DNA from: Setophaga petechia
Lineage: Eukaryota; Chordata; Aves; Passeriformes; Parulidae
Length of the DNA stretch: 64,000 bases
Direction: 5' to 3'
NCBI GenBank assembly: GCA_024362935.1
Contig: JANCRA010000003.1
Coordinates: forward strand, 37,323,291-37,387,290
Shown here: positions 11,011-21,439 of the stretch, one piece after another
How positions within the stretch are numbered: the first letter of the stretch is position 1
Layout: each line of letters starts with the position of its first letter
Translations under genes and position numbers: made by a program
The notes under the pieces: generated by a model
Databases searched by the model: none
What the model saw: the letters and a program-made list of their open reading frames with translations, nothing else
What the model was told of the DNA's origin: nothing

Positions 11011-12759
11011 TCACGTCTGCGTGCTTGCTTCCTCAGTTCTCGGCTCGCCAACAGGTTCTGAGGTGCGATATGGTTTGACGTTTTTGGCAGGAACCCACTT
11101 AATTCCAGCACCTGTAGAGATAGAAGCATACCCTTTGCCCCATGTTATTAAACGAAAAGGACCTTCAATTTGACCAGAATCTGGGTTTCTAACTAGAACA
11201 GGAGGATTTTCTTTCAGTTTTGCCTGTGTATTGTTTAAAAAATGCCTAAAGTTTGGAGGATCAGGTTTTGCATCCGAACTGTTTAAGAAATTGAGAACAT
11301 ACAAAGCTTTGTTCAGCCTCATCTGAGGTGTGGCCACCTCAGCTCCCCCCCCCTGCTGATCTAAGATGCGTTTTAGTGTTTGATGTGCTCTTTCAATAAT
11401 TGCTTGACTGGTGGGAGAGTGAGGGATACTAAAGATGTGACGAACACCCCATTCATTTAGAAAAGTAGCCAATTTTTGAGATATATATGCGGGACCATTG
11501 TCAGTTTTTACTTCTTGAGGTACACCTAATGAAGCAAAAGCTTGCAAAAAATGATGACAGGCATGGTTGCCAGTTTCTCCTGTGTGAAGGGAAGCGAAAA
11601 GCGCACCAGAGAACGTGTCCACTGACACATGAATATTTTTAAATTTACCAAAGGAGGGATATTTAGTGACGTCGGTTTGCCATAATTGTAAACTTTGCAA
11701 ACCTCGTGGGTTGACAGCTCCCATAGAAACAGGAGGCTGCACAAGCTGACAGTCAGGGCAAGTATTGATGATAGCTTTAGCTTGACTTTTAGTAATTTGG
11801 AACATTCGCATAAGTCCTTGTGCATTTTGGTGAAAGAAAGCATGACTTAATTTTGCTTGTTCAAAAATGTTTGGTAAAGTGTTTGCAATGACCATTGTTA
11901 GATTATCCGCTCTTGCGTTTCCTTCCACTAAAAATCCAGGAAGCGAAGAATGAGCCCTAATGTGAGAAACAAAATATGGATTAGTTCTATATTGCAAAGT
12001 TGTAAAAAGACATGAAAGCCAACGATATAAAGTAGCATTACTAACATCTTTTAAAACTGACCCCTCTATCCTCTTGACTACATTGGCAACATAAGCCGAA
12101 TCTGTAATTAAATTAAAAGGTTGAGGGAAAAGCTGAAAAGCCCGAACCACTGCAGCAAGCTCAACAATTTGAGGAGAACCTTCTACTAATTGAATGTCTG
12201 ATTCCCAAGCATTGGTTTTATGATTCAGCCAAGTTATAACTGATTTGTGGCTTTTGCCTGAGCCATCGGTGAAGAGAGTCACTGCATTCAAAGGCTCTTG
12301 ACTTAATTTAGGTTTTTCTCTAAAACTTAATTTTGCTTGCAATAGTTTGTGAGCTGGGTAATGAATAGAACTAATACCTGGGAAGGCCAAAAATGCATAT
12401 TGTAAATCATCAGAATTTTGCATTGCCCAATTGAAGTAATCTTTTTTCAAAGGTAAATAGATAACTGAAAATTCTCGGCCTGCTAGAGTTAACAATCTGG
12501 TTCTGGCTTTAATTACAAGTTGTGCTATCATTTCTAAAACTGTGGTAATAGTCTTTGGAAACCTGTAAGGAGGAAAAATCCACTCTATTATTAACAAAGG
12601 ATCTGACTCAGAAGGGTCCCACTGAAAAATGAGACCACAAAGTTGCATCTTTTCTCCTGAAAAGAAGAAAGGCTTTTCCTGAACACAGCGATGAGCTTGT
12701 CGTCTTTGAAGAGTTGATGTCACAGCCTTGGATTTTTGTTGTAGAAATGTCCAGTCCAT
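11011..12759 (-). pseudogene. pol: pol 3' segment: RT connection, RNase H and integrase
   Basis: This open frame has 582 codons counted from an internal ATG that is probably not a true start. The RT connection region is at about 40-150. RNase H carries D165 (TDGSG), E200, D220 (TDSAYV) and D285 (GNARAD). Integrase has the zinc-binding residues H306, H310, C334 and C337, then catalytic D363, D420 and E456 with the canonical 35-residue D-E spacing, and a C-terminal GIKWVPAKNV motif. All visible catalytic residues of both enzymes are kept. The sequence is of class II (betaretrovirus-like) type. The frame differs from the YMDD-bearing segment just upstream, and much of the RT thumb is not visible, so the polyprotein is broken even though this part is intact. 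Confidence 0.92.
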
Positions 12760-12925
12760 CCTTGGATTTGTTGTAGGAATTTGTAGAAATTTCAGTCACA
12801 ACATTAGCACAAGTCCGGTCCATTTCTGTTTGTGTTGAAGCTATGAAGAAATCATCCATGTAGTGTAGAGTCATGGATCTTGAAGATTTCTGTCGAGCTG
12901 AAGACAAAACTTGTACAACAAGACA
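12608..12925 (-). pseudogene. pol: pol RT palm fragment with YMDD, interrupted
   Basis: The segment open after the TAA at 12926-12928 encodes the end of the RT palm. The catalytic YMDD is at 12862-12851, followed by the residues expected to lead to the thumb. It is in the same frame as the gag-like ORF, separated only by that stop. It loses homology around 12725-12795, where a diverged tandem duplication lies, and RT-type sequence resumes in another frame (11011-12759). Below about 12725 this frame is only a shadow of the other. The fingers and the first two thirds of the palm are absent. It is expected to be non-functional as RT. Confidence 0.88.
12726..12793 (-). repeat. Diverged tandem duplication at the pol frame break
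   Basis: CCTTGGATTT begins both at 12726 and at 12760. The sequence after each start is alike for about 34-40 bases with small indels, including GTAGAAAT followed by CAGTC-like sequence. The offset of 34 bases is not a multiple of three, so the duplication itself accounts for a frame change between the two pol segments. Confidence 0.7.
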
Positions 12926-14710
12926 TTAGCAAATCATATACATCATGACAACTTTGTCTGTTTTGGTAAGAATGTTTTCACATGACAATCCTTTTAACAT
13001 GACTTGGTTAATAAGAAGCAAAGCAACACAGGTATTTTGAAGACCCGATATAGTTTGTGTCTTATTCGTTTTTTCTGATTCAGGGGAACAGACAGTAGCT
13101 GTCCCAGGAACCAGGCTAAATTCTGAAATCATGCCAGAGGAGTTTCTGTAGCAACCAGCTCTCCCGGGACTCCGGCCAGGGTCTGAATTCTTGGCAAGGA
13201 CATTACTGTCCTTTCCGGGAGCTCTGCCAGTAAAGGCGTGAGCACCCACCTCTAAATTCTGGGCAGAGACCTCTGAACAACACACCTCTCTTGAAGCCTT
13301 GCCAGGAGGGACAGAGGCGGGCTCGGTCAAAGACCGCCCCCCCTCGGGGGTCCCGCCCAGAGGGGCTGGGAGATGGGTGTGTTCTACGAAATGGATGTGT
13401 TCTTTAATTTGTGGAACACAGCCAGCATTTGTTTTTTGTAAGGAACACAACCTTGAATTTTTATTCTTACTAATTTCCAAAGAACAAAGGCATGTTTCAC
13501 AAGGAGCTGGGAAACAACCAACTTCAGCCTGAGAAAACTCTGGGACCCTGCCAATACCACACAGTGACTGTGAAATATTTTTTCTACCAAAAGAGACAGA
13601 ATTCGAGGTTTTTAAAATCTCGGCCTGTTTTCCCTCTGAAACCTTTTGAAAATCATCTGTTTTAAGCATACTTTGTTGTTTGGGGATTGCTCCCCCTGGA
13701 CAGGACAGGGTCCTGCTAGCCGAAAGCAAATCCACAGCTCCACTTTTAGCATTCTCTGTGTTAGGATTCTGACAAACAGCAGAAAAACTAGGCAATGACT
13801 TATTTGAACAATTTACCAAAAGGGAACTCCCAGAGTCACAAAGCAAACTACTTTGAGGAACAGAATTCAATGGGATACTTTCCTGCGAAGGGGAAACAGT
13901 AGCAAAACTGACCCTTACAGCCCCCTGCTCCTGCAAAGCAGAATCAAAAGCATTTTCAACATTCCCAGTTTGAATATTCTCAGGACATGTAATTTCCTTA
14001 TCACAAAGCCTCTGTAAACGAGTATCTTTCCCTTCCGAGCAACTATCATTACAACTGAGAGACATATTAAGCAAATTATCATTTACAGAGCGCAACATTA
14101 ATTCTGAACCTTTTTCGCGACACGGTAAAAGTCCATTTTTTCCCAGAGGGGGGGGTGAAGAACTGCTCTCATCTGCAAAGACACCGATCACCTCGGAAGA
14201 AACAGGAGACACACCCCGAGAGGCAAATCGTTCCGAATCACAGCTTTTGGAAGAAGCAACACAATCAACCCCCCCGGGATCGACACAGGACGGACCAGGA
14301 GAAAGAGAGACAGCCGGAGCGACCCCCGAAATTCCTCCCGATAAGGACGTTAGCTCGGTTTCGTTTGAATTTGAAGGATCTGAACAAGATACTTTGTATA
14401 GCAAGTTCGAGGACTGTCTATTACAGTCATTCGGCTTAAAAGTTTCCATTAAAACACGACAGGCAGGCATAAGCTTGCCAGCAGATTCATCCTTTTTGAG
14501 AGTAAATAGATTATAGAGTCTCCAGTTTATTTGATCCCAAAAAACAAAGGTAAAAGCAGACTGTAAGTTTATATTTCGAGTATTAGCTTTAGTCCATATT
14601 AACAAGTCTTTTAACTCTGTTTTTGAGATATTTGAACATCCTTTTTCCTGTAATATTTTGTCAAGATCATGAAAGACGTCCCATTCTGAGTTCGTTATAT
14701 TGTTTCCCAT
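12926..14710 (-). CDS. gag: Gag-like protein: matrix domain plus Cys/Ser-rich spacer, no capsid
   Basis: The frame has 594 codons. The true ATG is at 14710-14708, giving M-G-N-N with a glycine suited to N-myristoylation; the in-frame GTG just upstream is unlikely to be the start. Residues 1 to about 110 resemble a retroviral matrix helix bundle (Trp- and Leu-rich, basic). The remaining roughly 480 residues are rich in Ser, Asn, Pro and Cys (30 Cys in all), look disordered and contain no major homology region, no CCHC zinc knuckles and no protease D-T/S-G motif. The position behind the leader and PBS supports a gag identity. The terminal TAA lies in RT-like sequence, so it interrupts a gag-pol fusion frame and does not mark a natural gag end. 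A membrane-binding role is inferred from the N-terminus; the function of the spacer is unknown. Confidence 0.75.
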   Translation of the reverse strand: MGNNITNSEWDVFHDLDKILQEKGCSNISKTELKDLLIWTKANTRNINLQSAFTFVFWDQINWRLYNLFTLKKDESAGKLMPACRVLMETFKPNDCNRQSSNLLYKVSCSDPSNSNETELTSLSGGISGVAPAVSLSPGPSCVDPGGVDCVASSKSCDSERFASRGVSPVSSEVIGVFADESSSSPPPLGKNGLLPCREKGSELMLRSVNDNLLNMSLSCNDSCSEGKDTRLQRLCDKEITCPENIQTGNVENAFDSALQEQGAVRVSFATVSPSQESIPLNSVPQSSLLCDSGSSLLVNCSNKSLPSFSAVCQNPNTENAKSGAVDLLSASRTLSCPGGAIPKQQSMLKTDDFQKVSEGKQAEILKTSNSVSFGRKNISQSLCGIGRVPEFSQAEVGCFPAPCETCLCSLEISKNKNSRLCSLQKTNAGCVPQIKEHIHFVEHTHLPAPLGGTPEGGRSLTEPASVPPGKASREVCCSEVSAQNLEVGAHAFTGRAPGKDSNVLAKNSDPGRSPGRAGCYRNSSGMISEFSLVPGTATVCSPESEKTNKTQTISGLQNTCVALLLINQVMLKGLSCENILTKTDKVVMMYMIC

Positions 14711-14868
14711 CACGTTACCCAGGCGCCCCTAATATTATGCTACTTACATACACGAAAGACGAAAGACGTAGAAAACCAGGGGTTGCAATAAAACACCTCG
14801 ATAACACCTGGGTCTCGAGAGCAGAGAACCGACGATTTATTTCTTCTTTATTCTAGGCTAGATCATAG
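14711..14868 (-). other. Proviral 5' leader
   Basis: About 160 bases lie between PBS and the gag ATG. A GG/GTAACG sequence just upstream of the ATG (about 14716-14724) is a moderate match to a splice donor and could serve env splicing. No packaging structure can be assigned by eye. Confidence 0.55.
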
Positions 14869-14886
14869 CCTCAACGTGAGGCACCA
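14869..14886 (-). other. Primer-binding site, tRNA unassigned
   Basis: On the minus strand, 18 bases beginning TGGTGCC follow the 5' LTR after a single G. TGG pairs with the CCA end of a primer tRNA. The remainder does not match the Trp, Pro, Lys, His, Phe or elongator-Met primers well by eye, so I leave the tRNA unnamed. Confidence 0.75.
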
Positions 14887-14887
14887 C

Positions 14888-15429
14888 TGCCCTCGCAATA
14901 ACTGTACAAGCACGAACGGAACGGTGCACTCCTTGTCAGCGTCTGAGAGGTTTTATTAGCGCATCAGCCTCAGCACATTGTTACAACAATGGAGACACAA
15001 CAGATGCAACCATCTCGCTGAACCAAGAAGAATGCCAAAGAAACTTAACATTACAGCATATCATAAAGCCATTTCCATCTGCGTTTCAACCAATCACATA
15101 GAGAACAAGAACATTGACAATAATTCTGTCCAATAATATAAAGCACACGTAATTTTGCTAAGCGGCCTAGTTTCTAAACAATAGCTTCTTCATAGAAGTC
15201 AAAGCACAAAAGTCTATTCAAAACTTCAACCTTCTAAAGATATACATTAAGAAAACTTGTTACTACTTAAGGCAGCACCTAACATAGGCCTATTGTTCTA
15301 TTCTCAAACTTTCTCACGTTTGCATTACTAATATTTCTGCTGCTTTAGCATCTAACTATCTCACTGTCTGAGGCCTGCTTTCTTAAAACCTTTCTTTCTT
15401 AAAACCTTCTGGTTTTTAGGATTCCTACA
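14888..15429 (-). mobile_element. 5' LTR of the class II ERV
   Basis: This 542-bp copy appears identical to 8686-9227, with the same TG/CA termini. In the minus-strand sense it starts at 15429, has a TATA-like box at 15142-15133 and AATAAA at 14957-14952, and is followed by the PBS. It is the candidate promoter for the whole element. Two LTRs are identical at insertion, so the lack of visible differences points to a recent insertion or to gene conversion between them. Confidence 0.96.
15133..15142 (-). promoter_or_regulatory. TATA-like box of the 5' LTR
   Basis: Minus-strand TTTATATTAT is preceded by a GC-containing segment and lies about 290 bases into the LTR. Transcription would be expected to start some 25-30 bases downstream, near 15105, leaving R upstream of the AATAAA at 14957-14952. 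Confidence 0.55.
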
Positions 15430-15434
15430 AAAGA
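15430..15434. repeat. Target-site duplication AAAGA (right copy)
   Basis: Directly follows the LTR terminus ...CCTACA and equals 8681-8685. Confidence 0.9.
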
Positions 15435-17129
15435 GAAGGAGGAAAAAAAAAATGAGAGGCATCCACATTATGACACACTTCTGTGCATCAAATAAAGGAG
15501 ACACGTCATGAGCCATTAAGTAGACACAGAGCAGGTTGTGGGCATGAAAGATACATTAACAGCAAAATATTATTAATACAAACACCTGCTAATAAAATTA
15601 CATGCAGCACTAGAAACCTTTTTAATCAGCATTTAATTCTTGGTCTTTTATTATTGATAGGTCTTCATCTTGGAAAGGGCATTAGTTCAAGGTTTTATAT
15701 AGAAGTAATACAGATCAATGCATTAGCCCTTCAGGAGAGGGACTAATTAATTTAATTAGAATATTCTAATTAGAAAGGTTTGAGCTGATGATTAAAGAAT
15801 TTTGCATGCCTGGAATTTTAACACAGTTATTGTTGAACAAACATGATAATATATGTAGAATGTATGGTATCTCAGTAAAAGACCTAAGATGCACTTTTCT
15901 GGAATGCCTGAAAAAGTCACATGAAAGATTTTGGAAAAGACAGTCTGAATTCTGCATGCCAGGTGAAATTATACTTTCCCATAGGAGATCCAGGAATTGT
16001 TTCCACTATTCTTTTTGTGTGCTGTGATTTATTAACAATACCATTTTAATAGAAAACAAGATATTCTATATTAAAACTAACAATTTAAAATCAAATAATC
16101 TCAATCAAATACTCAGTGAAGCCATGTGGGTGATCTAATTTCACTCTGTATTGAGGGAAATTATATTTGCTGAGTACTCTCAGAAGTGAGATGCCAATAA
16201 ACTTAACTTTATCTACTCTTAGAGACAAGATTAAATTGGAAGAGGGGGAAGTAAAGATGTAATATAATTGAATATTTATCATTAAACATCTAAATTAATC
16301 TGATAACGACATAATAGTGCTCCAGTTTCTCATGTTTTACTCATTGACACCAGCAATCTAAACTAAGTAATTGGAAAAGAGATTGTGTGAAAATTTAAAT
16401 AAATAAAACACCACTTTTTGACACCAGGGTAAACATTGATATAATCACTTATGTTCTTTTCCCCTCCAGGTGCTATGTATTTTGTGGTTAGAGACACTAA
16501 AAAGAAGGTGGTAATTCAGTAAATATCCCGAGCTTTATAAGTCTGTATATGTGGCTTCACATTGCTGCCTCTGCTCCCTGCACTGCAGTCTGGCATTTTG
16601 CCCATCTGTGACAGTACCTTGGCAATCACAAAGGCGTGCTAGGAGTGTGCAGAGAATTTGAATTGCATGTTCTAAAGCAACATTCTTCTGAGGCATCTCT
16701 TAGGGCAATAATAAGAAGAATGATAAGAAAGCATGTAGAAAGGAGTTTTCTGATCACTGAGTATTTGCAGGATAATAAGGGTTGCTTTTTTTTTTCTTGG
16801 GCTGCAACACATTATTTTATATGCTGAACAGAATTTTTGCTGAAGAATGTTTGATAGGATATACTGAAACGCAAATATCTAATGATGGTTAGGGTACTCA
16901 CCTAAAATATAAGAAACCATGGTTCATATATTGGGATTTGCAGATCTTCTTCCTGGAGTGGATATTTCAAGCCCTGAGCATCACTCTTCACATACTGCCG
17001 TGTTTTGAAATAAAGCATGTAAATTTCTTAATGAGGACATCTATTGATAGACATGGCATACTCTGTCAGTATTTGCATCAGTGAGATTTTCAAACCACAA
17101 GAACTGGATACACCATCCCCTTGGCACCT
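15435..17129. other. AT-rich non-coding stretch
   Basis: No coding frame beyond about 87 codons and no recognised element apart from a perfect palindrome at 15753-15772. Confidence 0.55.
15753..15772. repeat. Perfect 20-bp palindrome
   Basis: TAATTAGAATATTCTAATTA equals its own reverse complement. It contains two TAATTA homeodomain-type cores in mirror arrangement around GAATATTC. It may be a dimeric binding site or chance in AT-rich DNA. Confidence 0.85.
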
Positions 17130-17282
17130 GACTTTCAGATATTTATATGTATTAATTAGACCGACCCCCACCTCAGAATTCTCTGGACTACACAGGCCCA
17201 GCTCCTGCAGCCTCTCTTCATAAGAGAGATGTTTTAGTCTCTTAGTCACCTCTGTGGTGCTCCATTGGACTTGGTTTTTATT
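17130..17282 (-). mobile_element. CR1 LINE fragment, end of ORF2
   Basis: On the minus strand this translates to a peptide of the CR1 reverse-transcriptase tail type, with VQWSTTEVTKRLKHLSYEER followed by LQELGL. CR1 is the dominant LINE of birds and reptiles. The piece is truncated at both ends and interrupted relative to an active CR1, so it is an old dead fragment. Confidence 0.75.
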
Positions 17283-18719
17283 TAGCCAAAGCAAGGTACT
17301 AAACAGCTGGCAGAATCAGGGCCTTCACTCAGTAAATCTGTCAAAATTCCTGCGCACCCTAGAGGGTAGTTTAAATATATAGACTTGTATCAATACAGAC
17401 CAGGAGATTTCAGTCAGCAGAAGAAACTTCAATTTCTACACTATAATTTAGGGTGAGATCAAGGGCATTCTATTAGAAACAAAAAGAAAATCATATATTA
17501 CTTTGCACAACAACAACAACCAAAAAAACCACAAATGAGCAGGTAGAAAAACATCCACAGAAGGTCCCTAAACAAAACCAGAATAATCATCATAGGCTTA
17601 CATTCACTCCTAAATTGGCATTTGATGTCACAAGGAGAATTTATCCAGAAAGGAGAATTCTATAGGCATAAAAATACTGGAAAATGAAGTCCCATAGGAG
17701 ACAAGTATCTCCTCAGAAAATAAGAATGCACACAAAATTCTGCATGCCATTATCCTGTACTACTGAGGAGATCTACCAATTTAACAAGACAATACTAATA
17801 AAATTACAGCACAAATTTGCATTTTATATGATGTTTTCAGAGTTTAAAACAGAAGAGAATTCTATACCTACATCTTAAGTGTATATTTTAAGTGCCTTAA
17901 AATATATTCCCATAAGAAAGATTGTTATCTCCACATAGAGATTAGTCAAAAATTGTGTAGCAGCTAAGACCACTAGAATTTCAGGTTTAATTTCATGTAA
18001 AATATGCCAGATTCTCCTCTATTTTAGGGAGAAAATCCTATTCACGAACTGGAATCTGAAGCATTTATTTTGTTTATTCTCAGATTTCACTCAGCCAGTA
18101 TCTTAACTGCAGTTAAAGGATATGAAATCCTCCTAAATGTGTTCATGTACTGGAGGAAGAATTAGTGGAATTGTGCACAAAATGGAAAGTGATTGGGCCT
18201 TATTTTGGAGGTAGGACTGATTGAAAATGGAGAGGGACACAATGGAGAAGGAAAAAAAAGAATAAACTCAACATGTTGGTTGAGTGGTTTGTTTAATGTT
18301 CTGTGTTTTTCCTTGTGATAACAGTAATGTCATCTTGAATTTCTTTTCACAGATATTTGGTAATTACATCGAAACTTTATGGATTTTAATCTGTGAATTC
18401 TCCCCCTACCCTTAATAATTTCCATGGAATGGTAGTGTTTATGCAAGTGAAGCATCCATTGAGAATTGACCTAATAGGTAGATATTTTGACCTTTGCTTT
18501 TTTTTAAAATTGCTGTCCAAATGAATGTAGCAAATAAAATCTAAATTCAGTTGGAAAAGAAAAAAAAAAAACCACCAACAAGAAATAGTAAGCAATTTGA
18601 TAAAGCAAAGTCAAACTGGAAGAACTTGCATCATCTTCATGTCCTTAAAGTATAAGTCTCTCAGGAAATATCTATCAGATAGTTAGATCAGAATTGCTTG
18701 CATTTTTAAAAATAATTCA

Positions 18720-19280
18720 AACACCACTTTTTAAAAAAGTATTTGCGTAGCAAGCAGCAGAGGAATGGATCCAAGAATACAACAAATTATAGCACTTTGT
18801 ATTAATAAAGCAATTATTTATTGCTCATTAAAAAGCTATTAGTAAAATATTGTTATTTATGATAAGCAATAAACAGCATGCTGCTAAACAGTTGGCAATA
18901 GTAATTAGAAAGCAATGATATCTATTAGCTGGAAAGTTAATTTATTTAAAAATTGTTTTCTTCAAATTTTTAGCAGTACTTTTGCTTGCTTTTAGAGCAA
19001 TGGCAGTTAAAATATTTGTATTAATCTGCTCTTAATGAAAATTGTAGCATTTGCATGTACTCTGCTTCTGCTCATAACTCATGTTCAAGCTCTCCTGTAT
19101 CTGTGTATTATATATGCATGTTGTTTTAAACTCCTAAACAAGTGAGCACTAATGATTATTATCCCACATCCATCTAATTTCAGATGTGGCCCTCCAGTTA
19201 GTAATGCTGTAAAAGTGTTTTCCCTACTAGCAAATAAATCTTAATAAGTGAATTGTGCTAATGAATCATTTAGACTTATG
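18720..19280. promoter_or_regulatory. TAAT-rich block resembling a conserved non-coding element
   Basis: The segment is dense in homeodomain-type cores (ATTAATAA, CAATTATTTATTG, AATGATTATT, CTAATGAATCAT), with an ATTTGCATG octamer-like site near 19049. It lacks the short runs and slippage seen in neighbouring neutral sequence. The resemblance to developmental enhancers is impressionistic; only alignment with other birds could show constraint. Confidence 0.3.
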
Positions 19281-21425
19281 TACCTTTTGGGAAGGGCAAA
19301 AGTTTCCAAATTTTGATTTACATGTAAATATTCAACATAGAACTTTTCAGTATTTTCCATTTATGACCTTTACTTTTTTTCTTTCTTTCTTTCTTTTTTT
19401 TTTCCTTATAAAATAAAAATTTCACTGCATAGTTTTCTTAGAGCCTCCACATCCATACCCATTATAGTGTACAGGACTACATTACCACAGAAATGCTTTC
19501 TGAAGATTTAAATGTGTTAAAGTGCATAGATTTAAAATGAGTGCAGCTGGTTAAATTATAGCTTCATTTCAACATTTCTTTTTATTAACAGTAGATTTAA
19601 ACATATGTATTAGCCAAGAATAGGAGCTGCAAGGAATTTTTAAAATGAAATAAAAAAGCTGAAATACCTAGTTAAGGTAAGTATTAAGATTTACCACCCA
19701 GAATAATGCTTCTATCTTGCTTCTAACTGCAGTAGCTTTGACTTGGCTAATTATGTTAGTTCTAAACTCATATGTAATCATTAGCAAGATCATGAAGCCA
19801 GGCAATTTCTGCATAAATTCTTTAAGAAGGAAATTGTTAGTGATGGTTTCGACCTTTTTATAGCTGTTTGGCAGTTCAAGTGTGTGTAGGATGCAGCAGA
19901 TTTTTAGGTTGTTTCTTTTCCTGCCCAGGAGAGTTGAACCTGCATCTCCTACCTCCCCTGAGAGGACCATTACAAACAACCTGTATGCAGCTCTCTTGTT
20001 GGAGTTTTCACTTGCTAAAAAGGAAACCAAGATTAATTGGGCCCAGGGGAAGCACTAGACTGTAGCTTGGTTTTTCATGGAGAACTATAAAACTTGACTG
20101 TAAAAATCTCATCTGATCACCTTAAATTCTAGAGTCTCAATGATGTGTTTGCATTAAATTGTTATTAGGTAAAACACATAAAACTGGGAAGAGGACAAGA
20201 ACTCTCAAAGGAGACTGTCAAACTGACTATGAGCCCCAGCTGCCATGAGGGCACTCTGAGTCCCAGCAAACCTGCACTCCCGACTGTCCAGAAGCATGGT
20301 TTAAACAGGAGGGATGGAAAACAGCATCATCTTACATCACTTAATTCTCTGGGATGATGATTGGCCTAAGCCATCTCAGATAAAAACAGGAAGATAAACC
20401 CATATTTTATACTTCCTAGGCAATACTTGGGACAATTTCCTTCAAAATCAAAAGATTAGTCATTTTCTACTGCTACTTTGTATTTTCTTCAAGTTCCTTT
20501 ATAATCTAATGGATATACTGTGAACAATATGGAAACATAACTAATTTAAGGGGGTGTGATCAAACCTGCTTGGTGTTTTCTTGAAAGTCAAAAAATCCCA
20601 CTTTCCAGACTAAAAAGTATCAACTTTCTTGTCATCAGTACTAAATAACACATATTTATTCTTCACCTCATGAAGAAAGAAGACAGCTTTCCTAAGAAGC
20701 AACATCTGTAACAGGTGCTATGACACAAAATGGCTTCTTGAGGACCCCAGATACAGAAGTCCTGATTCATAGAAATGTGTGCAAATGTTTCTGGGGATTT
20801 AGTTATATCTCTTTTCATATGTGTATATTTTCAAACTGCTTCATTCAAATTCAGAACTTCACCTTATGTTTTTACATTTAGGTAGGACATACCTCAATCT
20901 ACTCTGGGATAATTAGATGAGAATATTTTCTAACTTTGCAAAGTTGATTTTTCAAAGCTTTAAATCTAATATCAGTGGTTTACTGGAGGCAAAGAAAAAC
21001 ATATACTTCAGTGTGCTCAAATTGTGATTTGTTTGCCATCACGTTTGTAACAATGAAGTCTGCCTTCTGCTTATAAATTTAAGATAATCAGAAATAAAGT
21101 TAAAACAAATAAATCTCAGTGTCTTTTAAAAATGGAGATACATCATCTGCCTCCCCTCCAGGTTCTAACTGTGCAACATGATACAATTTGGAAGGAAAGA
21201 CCTGATCACTGATTCTTGGCTTCTGTTCTTGCTGTTGCTGGCTGCTGCAGAAAGGAGTGTTTTCAGCAGACAAAAATTGACAGAAATACATAAGCTCTGT
21301 TGGCAAGCAAGTTCACACTTGGCCTTCACCAGTTGGTGCATCAAGCTGATAGCTGGCCAAAAATACATTACAGCAAAATATAAACCTACTGATCTTAAAA
21401 AGATTTAAAAGGTGCATCACAAGTG

Positions 21426-21439
21426 CCCCCCCCCCCCCC
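21426..21439. repeat. Poly-C tract (14 C)
   Basis: Uninterrupted run of 14 C in an otherwise AT-rich setting; probably length-variable. Confidence 0.9.

Noticed and set aside
13299..14516. Plus- and minus-strand frames overlapping the gag-like ORF
   Set aside because: They are out-of-frame shadows of the 594-codon frame. No independent start context or homology is seen.
14711..14713. GTG as the gag start
   Set aside because: The next codon is ATG followed by Gly-Asn-Asn, the usual retroviral myristoylation start, so the ATG at 14710 is preferred.
16880..16990. tRNA-derived SINE relic
   Set aside because: A GGTTAGGGTACTCACCT-like stretch recalls an old amniote repeat, but the rest is too degraded to support the call.
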